Assembly (NCBI GenBank): GCA_003988855.1
Contig: QYAI01000006.1
Coordinates: 186,001 to 250,000 of the forward strand
DNA: 64,000 nucleotides
Reading direction: 5' to 3'
Origin: Arachnopeziza araneosa
Lineage: Eukaryota; Ascomycota; Leotiomycetes; Helotiales; Arachnopezizaceae
Shown here piece after piece: positions 46,558 to 57,900 of the stretch; position 1 is the stretch's first letter, and every line of letters begins with the position of its first letter. Below the pieces are notes generated by a model. It made no database searches and was not told where the DNA came from. It saw only the letters and a list, made by a program, of their open reading frames with translations. A program made the translations under genes and the position numbers.

Positions 46558-47325
46558 TTACCACGAACCCCTCAATCCCTCATTCTTATCGCCCCTGTGA
46601 TATAAAACCTTATCGACTTCTTCTTCCATCACCTTCCCCTTATCCCCATGATCCCACGTCTTCCCATCACTCACGTGCTTCTCATCCCTAACCACCACCC
46701 CATCCCTCCACTCCTTAACCAAGACCTCTGTCCTCCCCTCCTTCTGCTCAACCACCACCTCCCTCTTCTTGCTCTTCGCGCCCACCATCCCACCCCTCCT
46801 CTCCCTCATCCACGCTTCCCCACCGTCTCCCTTCCACCTCCCCCCACCACCCACCCTGCCCTGCACACCCGCATCCTCGAACCCAAACCCCGTAAAGAAC
46901 GCGCTCCTCGCCGCCCACGCGTTCGCATAGCTCTCGCCCAGCCGCGGAAACTCGGCTTCGGTTTCCAACACGCCGCGGTCCGCCCGCGGCAACGGCTCGA
47001 GCAAGGGATACCGCGGATCAAATTCGGTTGCTAGTTGGAAGGCGGAGCGGGTTTCGGCGTCCATGGACACCCATGCTGAGCCCATGATGCTTTTTGCTTC
47101 GGCTGTGAGTGCCCGGCACGCGTTGATTATAGTCTGCGCCGATTGGTGCCTGCTTGTGGGTGAGAGCGCTCCCGAGTCGATGGCGCTGAAGGTGGTGAGG
47201 AGGGTTTGGATGGGGTTTCGGGGTTTGAGGTGAGCTGGGACCGTGGTTTGTGAGGGTAGAGAGAGAGAAGTCGTGGTTGTGGTGGAAGTTGCGGGTTTGG
47301 ACGTGGTGAGGTTGGATGGATCCAT
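46558..47325 (-). CDS. Hypothetical protein, 255 aa
   Basis: I do not recognise this protein. The ATG at 47325 opens a single-exon frame of 256 codons; the frame extends upstream only through non-ATG codons. Residues 1-40 are Thr/Ser rich. Residues about 45-165 look folded and helical (NPIQTLLTTFSAIDSGALSP, SAQTIINACRALTAEAKSI, then ESYANAWAARSAFFTGFGF). The C-terminal third is Gly-rich, then strongly charged (SKKREVVVEQKEGRTEVLVK and KGKVMEEEVDKVLYH). There is no signal peptide or membrane span. The opposite strand is also open over part of the gene, but its product is a Pro/His-biased shadow. Confidence 0.65.
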   Translation of the reverse strand: MDPSNLTTSKPATSTTTTTSLSLPSQTTVPAHLKPRNPIQTLLTTFSAIDSGALSPTSRHQSAQTIINACRALTAEAKSIMGSAWVSMDAETRSAFQLATEFDPRYPLLEPLPRADRGVLETEAEFPRLGESYANAWAARSAFFTGFGFEDAGVQGRVGGGGRWKGDGGEAWMRERRGGMVGAKSKKREVVVEQKEGRTEVLVKEWRDGVVVRDEKHVSDGKTWDHGDKGKVMEEEVDKVLYHRGDKNEGLRGSW

Positions 47326-48979
47326 GCTGTAGAGCTTTGAGATTGAAGTATAGTAGGCGTATAGACTCAAGTGATACGTTGCTATACTTGTTATAGATGT
47401 TTTACTATGATTAAAGAGAAATTTACCGTAATATCAGATTCAATGAATTCAACTGCAGTGTAGCTGATCAACCATGATAGTTGTAAAACACTCGTTGTGC
47501 TGACTGAATGCTTCAGCCGTTCTTGAAAGACGAGATCCTTTGTTGCATATTATGCAATCAAGGCATATCGCTGATGCTTGCAGTCTTGGATCGGCAGAAC
47601 TTTCTCATATTTGATTCACATGAACAAAGAGCTTAGAAAGGAACTTGAGAATTTGACAAGTTCAGAGACTATCGTGTCCCTTTCTCACTTGCTAGAGTGC
47701 TTCGGAGATAGTCTGCTTTACTTGAAGGCCAACAAATCTCAATTTCGATGCAAAGGTCATGGAAATGTTTGGCTAGAGACTCATCAATAATCGCAAAGAA
47801 GAGAGGGCATTAGCTAGGAAGGGAATATGAGCACTACTCGAGAAAGCACGAAATATCTAATCCGAGAGAGCCTTCAGCAAGACTATAATTATTAGATAAT
47901 AGCGGCTCTTGTCGCTTAGGATAAATAAAACATGCAAATACTTAGAGGTGAGGAATATGGCCGGATCTGGCTGGACTACCTAAACAGGCCAGCGCGTTAG
48001 TTAGCCGCGGTGCGCCTTTCCTCAAAGAGATCCAAGTGAAACCCACGATCGTTGCCACCGATACGATAACAGACGCGATCAACAGGCCAGGCCAAGTCGA
48101 TCACGATTCCCCCTCATCTTATACATGAAGCAAGCTACCCAAAATCTCAACTGTTTCTTCTATCTGAAACGCGGATCGTCTTGAAGAATGGGCGGAATCC
48201 CAAGTCAGAATCCGACAGGATCTGGGCATCTTTACGTACATACCAAGAGAAATAGGCCCGATCGAAGCACTATAGCGATGGTGTCATAATCTGCCAGATA
48301 CAATCACGGCCACAGGTTGTTTCTGTGGTTGCTATCTAATTGGTGCGTTTCCCGTGTTCGAAGAGAGAGCGACAATATATCACAATATGGTCTAGACGTT
48401 TCCTGCATTTGATAGTGTCCATTACATTCAAGGGAGCCCTCTGAGATCCACGAGAATCTAGCTACATTTCCATCAACGGCTCGATATAGCAAAAATTAGA
48501 CCAGCAGTCCAATTCACTTAGCAAAGCCAGAGTGACTCCTGAGAATCTTCTTCCTGATCATGATGTAGATCTTAGTGGTAAGATGGTCTAGATAGCTCAG
48601 ATAGCCATGTGCACACCTATGCAGGTGCATGCAAGTCTGTCAGTCTAGTCGAACGGTAAGATTACCGGCCCTTCCGATCCAAAAAGCCACACATTTCGCG
48701 ATCGTGGGATGAGGAAATGCTTGTTCTTGCTCACATCTATGGATTATTTTCACAGGCCAATAACTCTGAACGAATAATACTAATGTCTCCAACGCCGTCA
48801 CTTATTGCGAAGAAGATCGGTGGTTTCCAAAATGGTACCTTGACTTGAGGTACTAGAACTCTCATACGTTGTAGGAGACAAAGCAACACTGAACACTCTT
48901 TAGAACCTCGACTCTCAGCAGAAGTCAACATCTCGGATTAATCCATATATCTGGCTCGCGCACTGCAATAGTTCCCAAA
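47326..48979. other. Long intergenic region
   Basis: This 1.65-kb gap between two minus-strand genes holds no supported gene. A 70-codon plus-strand frame at 47578-47790 begins with a non-ATG codon and its product (KELRKELENLTSSETIVSLS) is not a family I know. The region may carry the unknown gene's promoter and degraded sequence. Confidence 0.4.
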
Positions 48980-50262
48980 CTATTCTACTACTTCAGCTCT
49001 TTCTTCAGTCGAGTTGGTTTCCTTCGACTCAGCAATAGGAGTGGATTTCTCCTCCGCAGCAGCTGTACGAGCACGCTCGGCTGCAAGAGCTCGCATTGCT
49101 GGACCAGACTTTGGTCGAGCTTCCCGATCAACCCTAACCCTGTTGGTGAATGGGAAGTTCGTGTCCTTCCATCTCTTTCCAAAAGTGAAAAATGGATGTG
49201 CCGCTGTCAGAGCAAGACATGCGGTGATAACCATTACACCATCGAGAATCATGAATTCGACTTGGTTGTTTGCCAGCTGGCCACTAAATCCTTGGCTTAG
49301 CTCAACCGATCGGAAGACAGTTCGTACAAATAAAGCGATATCGGCGTAGAAAATTGCTACGTTACCATTAGCTATCTTTGCTTGTTTCTATAAAGAAAAG
49401 TTCGATACATACCCCTTAGATACCACGCGAACTTTTTGCTATTCTGGACATCGGCGAAATCGGGATTGCGTAGTTCGGGATGTCTATGGACCCGCCATAG
49501 AAATTCAAGAGAACATATCGAAAAAGCAAACAGACTTGCGACTTGAAAAGAGAGACCCGCGACAAGAATGTGTGTTCCATTGGCGATCTGGGGTGGTTAG
49601 CAAGAGTAGACTAAAAATTGGATAGTCGTACCATTTTATGATCGGTTATCGCTGCAGCGGCTGCCATACCACCGCCAATAGACTGAACAGTAAGGGCGAT
49701 AAAGTCACATCCCAAGAAGAAATACGTGTACGTCCGAGGCTTTATCCGACTGACTTTTTCGCCGTAAACAACTACAATTCGTCCAAGACTGATGTAGATT
49801 GCGGCAGCAATAAAGGCCGGACCAGTAGTCAAGCAAATGAGATACCAGAGGAAGAATGCTAAACTTCAAGTCAGCCGGGCTTTTTTGGATGGGGTTTGAA
49901 GCCAAAAAATGTAGAGTTTGAACACAGCCAGCATCTTAGCCAAGTTACAACTTACCTCTACTGAATGGGTCACCGTGCAACAAAATTCGAGCGATATATC
50001 CAGTCGACTCTGCAGTAAGACCAAAGAGCATCGCCAAAGCAAAAAATCCGGTCTCATGCCAGGCTCCCAAGACGAGGTGTACGAGTCCCATGAAATCGAT
50101 GAGGAGCAAGAAGATAACATTGCCTGCGATACTTGGCTGGTACTTGATCATTCCCCATTCCGCGACGCTACATGTTTTTACAGTGCAGATAAAACCTGCT
50201 ACGTAGTCATCAGGAAGACCGGTCGTCGCATTGATCGCGTAATGGATCAAATCGGTCGTCAT
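48980..50262 (-). CDS. RTA1-like seven-transmembrane lipid-exporter family protein
   Basis: Four exons (50262-49956, 49858-49632, 49587-49413, 49356-48980) give 361 aa. The sequence has seven hydrophobic segments with the RTA1 family pattern: WGMIKYQPSIAGNVIFLLL, GLTAESTGYIARILLHGDPF, FFLWYLICLTTGPAFIAAAI, TYTYFFLGCDFIALTVQSIG and YADIALFVRTVFRSVELSQG, then a charged cytoplasmic tail rich in Ala and Glu. RTA1/RSB1 proteins of fungal plasma membranes include yeast Rta1 (7-aminocholesterol resistance) and Rsb1 (long-chain base release). Introns of 97, 44 and 56 nt have GT-AG ends. It is the left neighbour of the polyketide synthase, in divergent orientation, so a link to export or self-protection is possible but not shown. 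Confidence 0.88.
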
Positions 50263-51967
50263 TTTGATACAGTTTCTCGTCTCTTCTGATGGTGAAGAAA
50301 AAGGTACGATTTCAGTGGAACCTCATCGGATTATCGACCTGATGAGATTTACGTGGGAAGGATTCCAAGGAGATACTGCAATCCAAAGAGTGGATGCTGA
50401 CCAGACTTCTGTCTTAGCCCTTTTAAGTCTCACAAGCGCCCGTCGGATAGTTCCATATTAAGCCAGACGATCTTAGATTATGTATGTTGGTGGCTCTTAT
50501 ACCCGTCCAGGCGAAACGCACGTGTGCGGCACAGTAGATGGGCCAGTGGAGAAGCGGAAATGTTGGGGAAGCCTGCAGCAGTGGAGGTTCGGGAGGCTTT
50601 TCCGGCTTACCGAAACATGTTGGATAACATTGTAGCATTCGAATGGAGTGCTCGGTGCGCGAACCACTGTTATCCATTTGTGAACACGTCCCAAGAAAAG
50701 TCGATTACTTCAATTGGGTAAGGGCGTTAGATGGGAAGAAATAGGCTAATACCGCAGATTAGCCTATTCTCAAACACGACTACACCATTTAGAAGTTTGA
50801 GGCTGCCAAAACGGTTCGGCTGCACTAGATTAAGGTAATTGGTTCATCTCTCGGCCGCCCTCACGCCATCTCTGACGATTAGAGCTCGGAGGCCTCTAGT
50901 TGGAGCATTTCGTCAATCTGACGAGGTACGAAACTGAAATCCACAAGAAACCTCATCGCTCCCTCCTCGCAAGTAGACGAATTTCCTAATATGGGAGTCT
51001 CACCTTCCTAGACTCGCGTGATTATTCGTTCGATGGAATGCAAGAAGGGACGGAACGAAGTCCACTGCAGCCGAAGATTCTCGTGATGCGGCAGAGATTA
51101 CTTTCAACCTTTGTGTTACTATCGGCTTTGAAGCCTTTCTTGGATTATTTCCTGCAGCGAACTGGTTACTCATTATTTGTCAGATTTCCGATGCGTTCAG
51201 GAAAAATTCTGTTTATGAAATCCAACAAGTGCAAGTTGCACAGTTTTTATTTAGATTTGATGTTTTAGTCTTGTGATTTTCAATATATGCAGTAGAATTT
51301 CTCCAACACGTCGATCAACGTTACTACTGGGCGATCGATTCACTGTCGTGCCACAAAACTGCATACCAAATTCCGGATCAAAGGGGTACATGCCCCTTTG
51401 GCGAACAGCGAAGGATTCAGACGAAGGGCATATTTTCTAGAATGAATGCGGAAGATTCAGAACCGTTTCTTGTGACGTTAGCGTGATAGGATGATTCGTA
51501 AATCTCACTGTTTTGGGAAGATTATAGATAAGTGGAAATATGATACTCGGTTCGTACGAAGGCCACGAGTCACAAACGCGCTTGACGATACCAGAGTTAC
51601 ATTTATCAGCGCTTCAAGCTCGCTAAAGTCTCTGCGATTACGTTTACCGGGTCTTCCTCTTGTTCTATTCCAGGCAACGAGTTTTAGTGCTGACCTTCAT
51701 GTTTTTCGGGTCGGTAGCAGCCATTGGGATCTTGCATCCTGGCTTCAGACGGATGATATTCCAGAAGTAGACGAATCCTGAAAGCCACAGAGCAGAGTTT
51801 CGTACATATCAAGAGAGATGATCCCCCTCGCTCCTTATCTTTTTCGTACCATGTCATTGTACTATTAGAAAATCAAGAGCAATCTCACGCAATCATCCTG
51901 AACCTCTTCATTCCATGTCCTTTTAGACCAAGCAGCCATATGCACAGTTGATTCTCCAATTGCAATC
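50263..51967. promoter_or_regulatory. Divergent intergenic region upstream of the PKS
   Basis: This 1.7-kb stretch separates the RTA1-like gene (minus) and the HR-PKS (plus), so it must hold both promoters. No gene is supported; frames at 50423-50721, 51038-51268 and 51491-51781 lack family features. I see no obvious clustered palindromic binding site for a pathway regulator. Confidence 0.45.
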
Positions 51968-54900
51968 ATGGCCGAGCAAGGACCGATCCCCATTGCCATC
52001 ATTGGCATGGCATGTCGTCTTCCGGGCGGTTCTGATAGCCCGGAGAAGTTATGGGACATGCTTTCAGAGGGACGCAGCGGCTGGACTGAGATTCCCGCCG
52101 ATCGATGGAACAAGGATGCCTTCTACCATCCCGACCCTGAGGCAAGAGAGGCCATCAACTTGAAAGGACTTTACTTCCTGAAGCAAGATATCAACGCATT
52201 TGACGCACGCTTCTTCAGTGTCCATCCCCATGAGGCTCACTGCCTTGATCCACAACAACGAATCTTGATGGAGACAACCTATGAAGCTCTAGAGAATGCT
52301 GGTGTCACTCTCCAGGAGATCAAAGGATCTGATACGTCTGTCCATGTCGGGGCTTACGCTACTGAGTAAGCTGCGTCCACTCTCCCCCAAAAGATGCTGC
52401 TGCGCAGTCACATGACATATCCTCTCTAAGACCATGCTGACCTATGGCAGTTTCGAACGCATGGGATACAAAGATGTCTCCAGAGTTCCAAAACTTCACA
52501 TGATTGGTTCTGGCATCGCTATTCTGTCTAATAGAATCTCCTATGTTTTTGATCTCAAAGGCGCTTCTAGTACAGTTGACACAGGGTGCTCGGGAAGTAT
52601 GGTAGCACTGCACCAGGCATGCCTCGGGCTGAGAGCACGAGAGTCCAAGATGGCTATTGTGGCAGGAACTCAATTGGTTCTGGCTCCGGATCAGATTATT
52701 CCCATGAGCATGGTTGGGTGAGAGCCCGTCCCTCGCTTAGCTAAGCGAGACTCACATACGCTTAAATAAAGGCTAATTCAACTTCAGCATGACCAACCCT
52801 GATGGCAGATGCTACGTCTTCGACAGTCGTGGTCATGGTTATGCCAGAGGAGAGGGCGTTGTCAGCTTCGTGCTCAAGCGTCTCGATGACGCAATCGCAG
52901 ACGGCGACAACATCCACGCTCTCATCAGAAACTCCGGCTTGAACCAGGATGGCAAGACAGCGGGAATCTCGCTTCCCAACCCCGTGGCTCAAGCTACGCT
53001 CATGCGACTTGTCTACAAGAATGCTGGTCTCGATCCAAGAGATACCGCTTATGTTGAAGCTCACGGGACGGGAACACAAGCAGGCATGAGCCCCTCTCGT
53101 CTTGGCTACTCTTTGTTCTAACTTTGAAAAAATAGGTGACAGCGCAGAAATCTCATCCATTGCGGAGGTGTTCAACGAGACCGAACGTAAAGATAACCTC
53201 TATGTTGGTTCTATCAAGTCCAACATTGGACATCTGGAAGCATCTAGCGGTGTTGCCGGACTGATGAAGGCGGTCTTAATTCTCAAAAACCGCCAAATTC
53301 CGCCAAATATCGACTTCATCAAACCAAAACCGTCTCTACATCTTGAAGAGCGACACATCAGTGTAATTCTCAACATCCTAGTCCATTAATTTTCTAACCG
53401 ATTTACAGATACCGACAGCATTGACACCACTCCCAGCGGATGCACGAGTCTCGGTCAACTCCTTTGGTTATGGTGGTACGAATGCCCACATCATCTTGGA
53501 AGCTTATTCTGGCAACGAAGTACCTACGCCATCTGGCTCTGCGGATCATTTAGAAGCTGAATCTGAGATTAAGTCTAATGGCAATGGTGTTTTGAAGAAT
53601 GGTGCAGCGCACCATGATTCGGAGGTTCCAGTTTCCAATGGATACTCCAAATTGGAAGTCTCAGAGGAGGTTTTGCCTACTCCTAAAGCGAATGGTGCAA
53701 ACGGTCATTCGACGGTAGAAGTTGAGTCTGAAAAGGCTACCAACGGTACCACTAACGGTGCTCATACCAATGGTCATACCAATGGTCATACCAATGGTCA
53801 TACCAATGGTCACGCTAATGGCTCTCACGCTAATGGCTCTCACGCTAATGGTACAAATGGCGTCAATGGCTCTCATACTAATGGCGCTACCGAGAATGGA
53901 GGCAGTAATTTCTACAACCCTGAGCTTTTCGTGTTGTCAGCTCGATCCGAAAACTCACTACAAGGAATGGTTGAAAGCTTGCAGAAGTGGGTCTCTGCTC
54001 ACCATGATGGGGCCTCTTACTTTCATGACCTTGCCAATACTCTTCAAAACCGCCGTACTCCAATGCAGTTCCGTTATAGTACTGCAGCAGCTACACATAC
54101 AGATCTTCTTACTTCGCTCAGTCAGAAGCCTCGTATCACCAAAAGCTCACTTAACTTTCGCTCGGTTTTCATTTTCACTGGACAGGGTGCACAGTGGTAT
54201 GCTATGGGAAAAGAACTCAGTGCATCGCATCGTGTTTTCAGAGAGTCTATGCTCAAATCCGATGAGATTTTGAAGAGTCTCGGATCTGATTGGAGTCTTA
54301 TCAGCGAGTTATCGAATGATTCGGAAACCTCCAGAGTTAATCAGGCCGAGATATCCCAGCCTTCCACTACCGCGATTCAGATCGCACTTGTAGATCTTCT
54401 CGAGAGCTTTGGCGTCTTGCCAGAGATTGTTCTCGGCCACAGTTCCGGTGAAATTGCTGCTGCTTACGCTGCAGGCATTCTGGATCAAAAGACGGCTCTG
54501 GAAGTTTCCTACCATAGAGGTTTCATGTCCCAAGCTGTCAAGCAGGTCATAGCTAGCAAGGGAGCCATGATGGCTGTTGGCTTAGGCGAAGACGAAGTTG
54601 CACCACACTTGAGCAAAACTCGATCTGGCTTGATCTCAATTGCATGTGTTAACTCACCCGTCAGCACAACTATCTCGGGTGATGAATCTGCGATTGATGA
54701 GTTGAAGGAGTTGTTGGATGATGCGTTGGTATTCAACCGCAAATTGACCATTGATACTGCTTATCATTCACATCATATGAAGAAGGTCGCCTCCAAATAT
54801 CTCGAGTCTATCGCACATATCAAAGCTGGGAAGCCGAAACCGTCTGTCAAGTTTTACTCCTCAGTCATTTCGGCAGAAAAGTCAGACGGCTTCGATGCTC

Positions 54901-57900
54901 AATATTGGGTTGACAACTTAGTGTCCAAGGTTCGCTTCAGCAACGCTTTAGACCTCATCTGCCGAACCGAGCTTGTATCTGAAGAGGTAGGAGGTGCAGT
55001 TCCACTCAATGTCCTGCTAGAAATCGGCCCTCACAGTGCCTTGGCTGGTCCTGTGAGACAGATCATCAAAGGTCTCGAATCAACATCCTTCAAGTACAGC
55101 TACATGGCTACCTTGGTCCGAGAACGAAATGCTGTCGTCGCTTTGTTAGAGACAGCTGGCAAACTTTGGGAAGTAGGATATCCTGTGTCCTTGAAAGCAG
55201 CCGAGCCCACAGAAAATCAGCCCAAGACTGCCAAAACGCTGGGTACGCTTGCTCCATATTCGTGGGATCACACTTCGAGCTATTTGATCGAATCAAACCT
55301 GAGCAAGCTGCACCGTTTCCGTTCTCATCCTCCACACGATCTTCTTGGCTTAAGGGTGGTTGGTACTACAGATCATGAGCCCTCTTGGCGAAACTTGATT
55401 GGAATTGACAATCTTCCTTGGTTGAGAGATCATGTTGTCGACGGTTTCATCATCTATCCAGGTGCGGCATATGTTTGCATGGCTATCGAGGCAATCCGTC
55501 AAATAAGCATCGACAGAAAAATTTCCGGTGTGATGTCTCGCATCCTTTTCAAGAACGTTGTGTTCTCCAAGGCTATTGTCATCCCGGAACGACGTCCAGA
55601 TGGACTGACTCCAGATGTCGAGGTCATGTTGACAATGAGACCGGAGAGAAATTTGACAGATCGCACATGGGAAAACTTCCGGATTTTGTCTCTTTCTGCA
55701 GAAAATACCTGGAGCGAGCACTGTTCCGGATCTGTCATGATAGAGTGGACTCCTAAATTGGATGACGTTGAAGGTCTTCGTGAAGAAGACATGTTCGTCT
55801 CAAATCAATTGAGCAGACTCCAGCGTATGAGAGAAGGAACCGACAGCCACTTCGAAAAGGACGAGATGTACAAGGAGTTTGCTTCGAATGGCAATGTCTT
55901 TGGCCCTCTGTTCTGTACTATTGACAGCTGTGATATTGGTGATAACGTCGGTATTTCCAATATCAGAATACCGGATGTCACAACAGTGATGCCTGCCAAA
56001 TTCCAGCAACCTCACTTGATTCACCCGATATCATTCGATGCTATTTCACATCTGGGTATACCATTATATCGCCGAGTCAATGGCGCCGGTCCTGTCATGC
56101 CAACTACTATGGATGAGGTGACAATCGACTGCAAGCTGAGCAACAAGCCTGGTACAAAATGGGTTATAGCAACAACCATGCATTCTGCAGGGCATCGTGC
56201 AGCAGTGCTCGACACTATGGTCTTTGAAGAGCTTGAAGATGGAACGCTTCATCCTATCGTGGATATTCATGGAGCTTCTATGCGTGGAATTGGTGATGCA
56301 GAGGCAGACGACACAGCATTGCCGTTCGGCCGCAAAATGACCTACAATCTTCATTGGCAACCAGACGTCGATTTCATTCCAAAGCATAAATTTGAGGAGG
56401 CTGAAAACATTGTCGAGCAGACAGTATCTGATCCGGTTCCAGCTGCAGAGGAGATGGCCCTGTATGAAATCGTTGCATCCGTTTACATTCGTGATACCCT
56501 CGCTAAGGGTCAGCCAACAGATTTGACAAATGTGAAGCCTCATCTCCAAAAGTTGCTAGGTTGGATGAAGAAATATGCTGGCTCAGAGGCAAGCAAGAAA
56601 CTTTTGGCGGCTCTTCCTGAAAATGAAATTGAGTCCTATCTCCAGAAGAGTAGCACTGCTGATGTTGAAGGCCAGATGCTTGCTCGAATTGGTGACAACT
56701 TACCAGCCATTCTGTCAGGCAAAGAGGACTCACTCTCTATCATGCTGGAAGATGATCTCCTAACCCGATTCTATGCAGAGGGCTTGTTTGTTCCCAATTA
56801 TCATCAGATGGCAGACTACCTTCAGCTTCTCACATTCAAGCATCCACACATGAACATTCTGGAAATTGGCGCTGGAACAGGTGGTGCTACCTTGCCGCTG
56901 ATACAATCTCTCGACCGAGAAGATGGTGCCTTATTTGATCGATACATGTACACTGATATCTCTGCTGGATTCTTCGAGCAAGGAAAAGGCCTTCTGAAGA
57001 AATGGATCGATCGTGTTGACTTCAAGACCCTCGATATCTCCAAAGATCCAGTCCAACAAGGATTTTCGGAAGGCCACTACGACCTTATCATCGCGGCGAA
57101 CGTTCTCCATGCAACGACTAACCTCGACGAAACTGTTGCAAACACCCGAAAGTTGCTGAAGCCAGGCGGACGTCTCATCCTTATTGAGCTGACACGACTT
57201 ACCGCTCATATTAACACCATTTTTGGTACTCTATCCGGATGGTGGGCTTCGGAAGATGGTCGTGAAGACTGTCCTCTTATCTCCAAGGAGAAATGGGACG
57301 CGACATTGAAGCGAAACGGATTTGATGGGCTTGAGGTCGCTACACCAGATCATCAAGGGCCTACCGCACGTTCATCTATGATCGTTTCCAAGGCTACAGA
57401 GTCCCTAACCGCATCACGCGCAGAGTTTCCCAAGGTCGAAATCATTTGTCAAAGTCAATCCAAGGGTTACCAAACTTTCGCTTCAGAGATCGCAAGCTAT
57501 CTAACGAAACTGGGCTTTCCCGCCTCCATCGAGACCTGGACATCCAAGTCAGTGAACGCTAACACACTACATATCGTGGTTGACAATATCGAGGACGCCG
57601 TCCTTGTCGAACCGTCCGAGGAGCTATACAAAGATATTGTGGCCTTTGTCACAAGCCCCACCCATGTCCTCTGGCTCAGCTGCCAGGAGAGCCAAACCGA
57701 TCTCAAGAATCCTGTCAAAGGCTTGGTGACAGGACTTGCACGAGTTTTACGCCGCGAGAACGAGGCAATGAGATTTGTCACTTTCGATGTACAGCAGAGC
57801 ATTTCAAATCCGCAGACGCTTCTCCCTGTTATCTCTGAAATCATCACAAAGTCTTTCTCTACTCCCATCAAAGCGTCAAAGGCCGACGAAGATGAGTATT

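Noticed and set aside
47578..47790. Small plus-strand gene (70 codons)
   Set aside because: It starts with a non-ATG codon, has no recognisable family features and is isolated in a 1.65-kb gap.
53101..53135. A frameshift or premature stop in the PKS ketosynthase
   Set aside because: The apparent break disappears when a 52-nt GC-AG intron is removed, which restores the conserved sequence.
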